A stretch of DNA of 5,749 nt from Alphaproteobacteria bacterium (GTDB taxonomy: Bacteria > Pseudomonadota > Alphaproteobacteria > Rickettsiales > UBA8987): contig JAHFPR010000137.1 in NCBI GenBank assembly GCA_023269645.1, positions 1 to 5,749 on the forward strand, read 5' to 3'. Each line of letters opens with the position of its first letter. The stretch's first letter is position 1. The notes under the pieces are model-generated. The model worked only from the letters and a program-made list of their open reading frames with translations. It searched no databases and had not been told where the DNA came from. This document shows, piece after piece, positions 5,657 to 5,749 of the stretch. The position numbers and the translations under genes are program-made.

Positions 5657-5749
5657 CGTCATTCCAGCGAAAGCTGGAATCCAGCCAAAGCCGCGTCTGC
5701 GGCGGAAAGGCTTTTCGCAGCGTAGACACGCCGCTGCTGGATTCCAGCC
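5657..5749. repeat. Palindromic interspersed repeat upstream of ribF, cut by window edge
   Basis: It begins with CGTCATTCCAGC. ATTCCAGC (5661-5668) and GCTGGAAT (5673-5680) form a perfect 8-bp hairpin closed by a GAAA tetraloop. GCTGGAATCCAG (5673-5684) is repeated in inverted form as CTGGATTCCAGC (5737-5748), and GCCGC (5690-5694) pairs with GCGGC (5699-5703) in between. The right end is likely just past the window, where a copy of the GAAA hairpin and an ATGACG end would be expected. This resembles the dispersed GTCATTCC-type repeats seen in many proteobacterial genomes. It lies about 35 bp before the ribF ATG and could affect the leader or end an upstream transcript. No gene is seen in 5623-5749, and I could not identify a convincing promoter in the A/T-rich stretch at 5640-5656. 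Confidence 0.8.

Overview
The window comes from an alphaproteobacterium of moderately high GC. All recognisable genes lie on the minus strand. In transcription order they are ribF, lspA, a BamF-like (DUF3035) lipoprotein, an active-site M16 peptidase, an M16 homologue without the zinc site, and the 5' part of pgi, which runs off the left edge. The order lspA, DUF3035 lipoprotein, M16, M16 and the DUF3035 family itself point to Alphaproteobacteria. The presence of pgi argues against the classical Rickettsiales, which lack glycolysis. I cannot name a genus.

Layout, right to left. 5657-5749 is a palindromic repeat cut by the window edge, about 35 bp before ribF. ribF (5622-4690) is followed within 22 bp by lspA (4667-4119). 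lspA overlaps the DUF3035 lipoprotein gene (4138-3587) by 20 bp. A gap of about 170 bp, mostly filled by a second palindromic element (3430-3552), precedes the catalytic M16 gene (3419-2016). One base separates that gene from the second M16 gene (2014-632), and a third palindromic element (1916-1997) lies inside the second gene's signal-peptide region. An 83-bp spacer made of 7-bp repeats in inverted arrangement (553-633) leads to pgi (548 to beyond 1). No stretch over 300 bp lacks a gene.

The cluster mixes cofactor synthesis (RibF makes FMN and FAD), envelope maturation (LspA removes lipoprotein signal peptides; the next gene encodes a lipoprotein with a clear lipobox), periplasmic proteolysis (a probable M16 heterodimer, one active and one inactive subunit) and glycolysis/gluconeogenesis (Pgi). 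The lspA/lipoprotein and M16/M16 junctions look translationally coupled.

I see no defence system, mobile gene cassette, CRISPR array or unknown multi-gene system. The unusual content is the small repeats. Three different palindromes share a CGTCAT end, and one is read as protein and supplies most of the secretion signal of an M16 protein. There is also the heptamer array before pgi, and the riboflavin kinase half of RibF has altered motifs.
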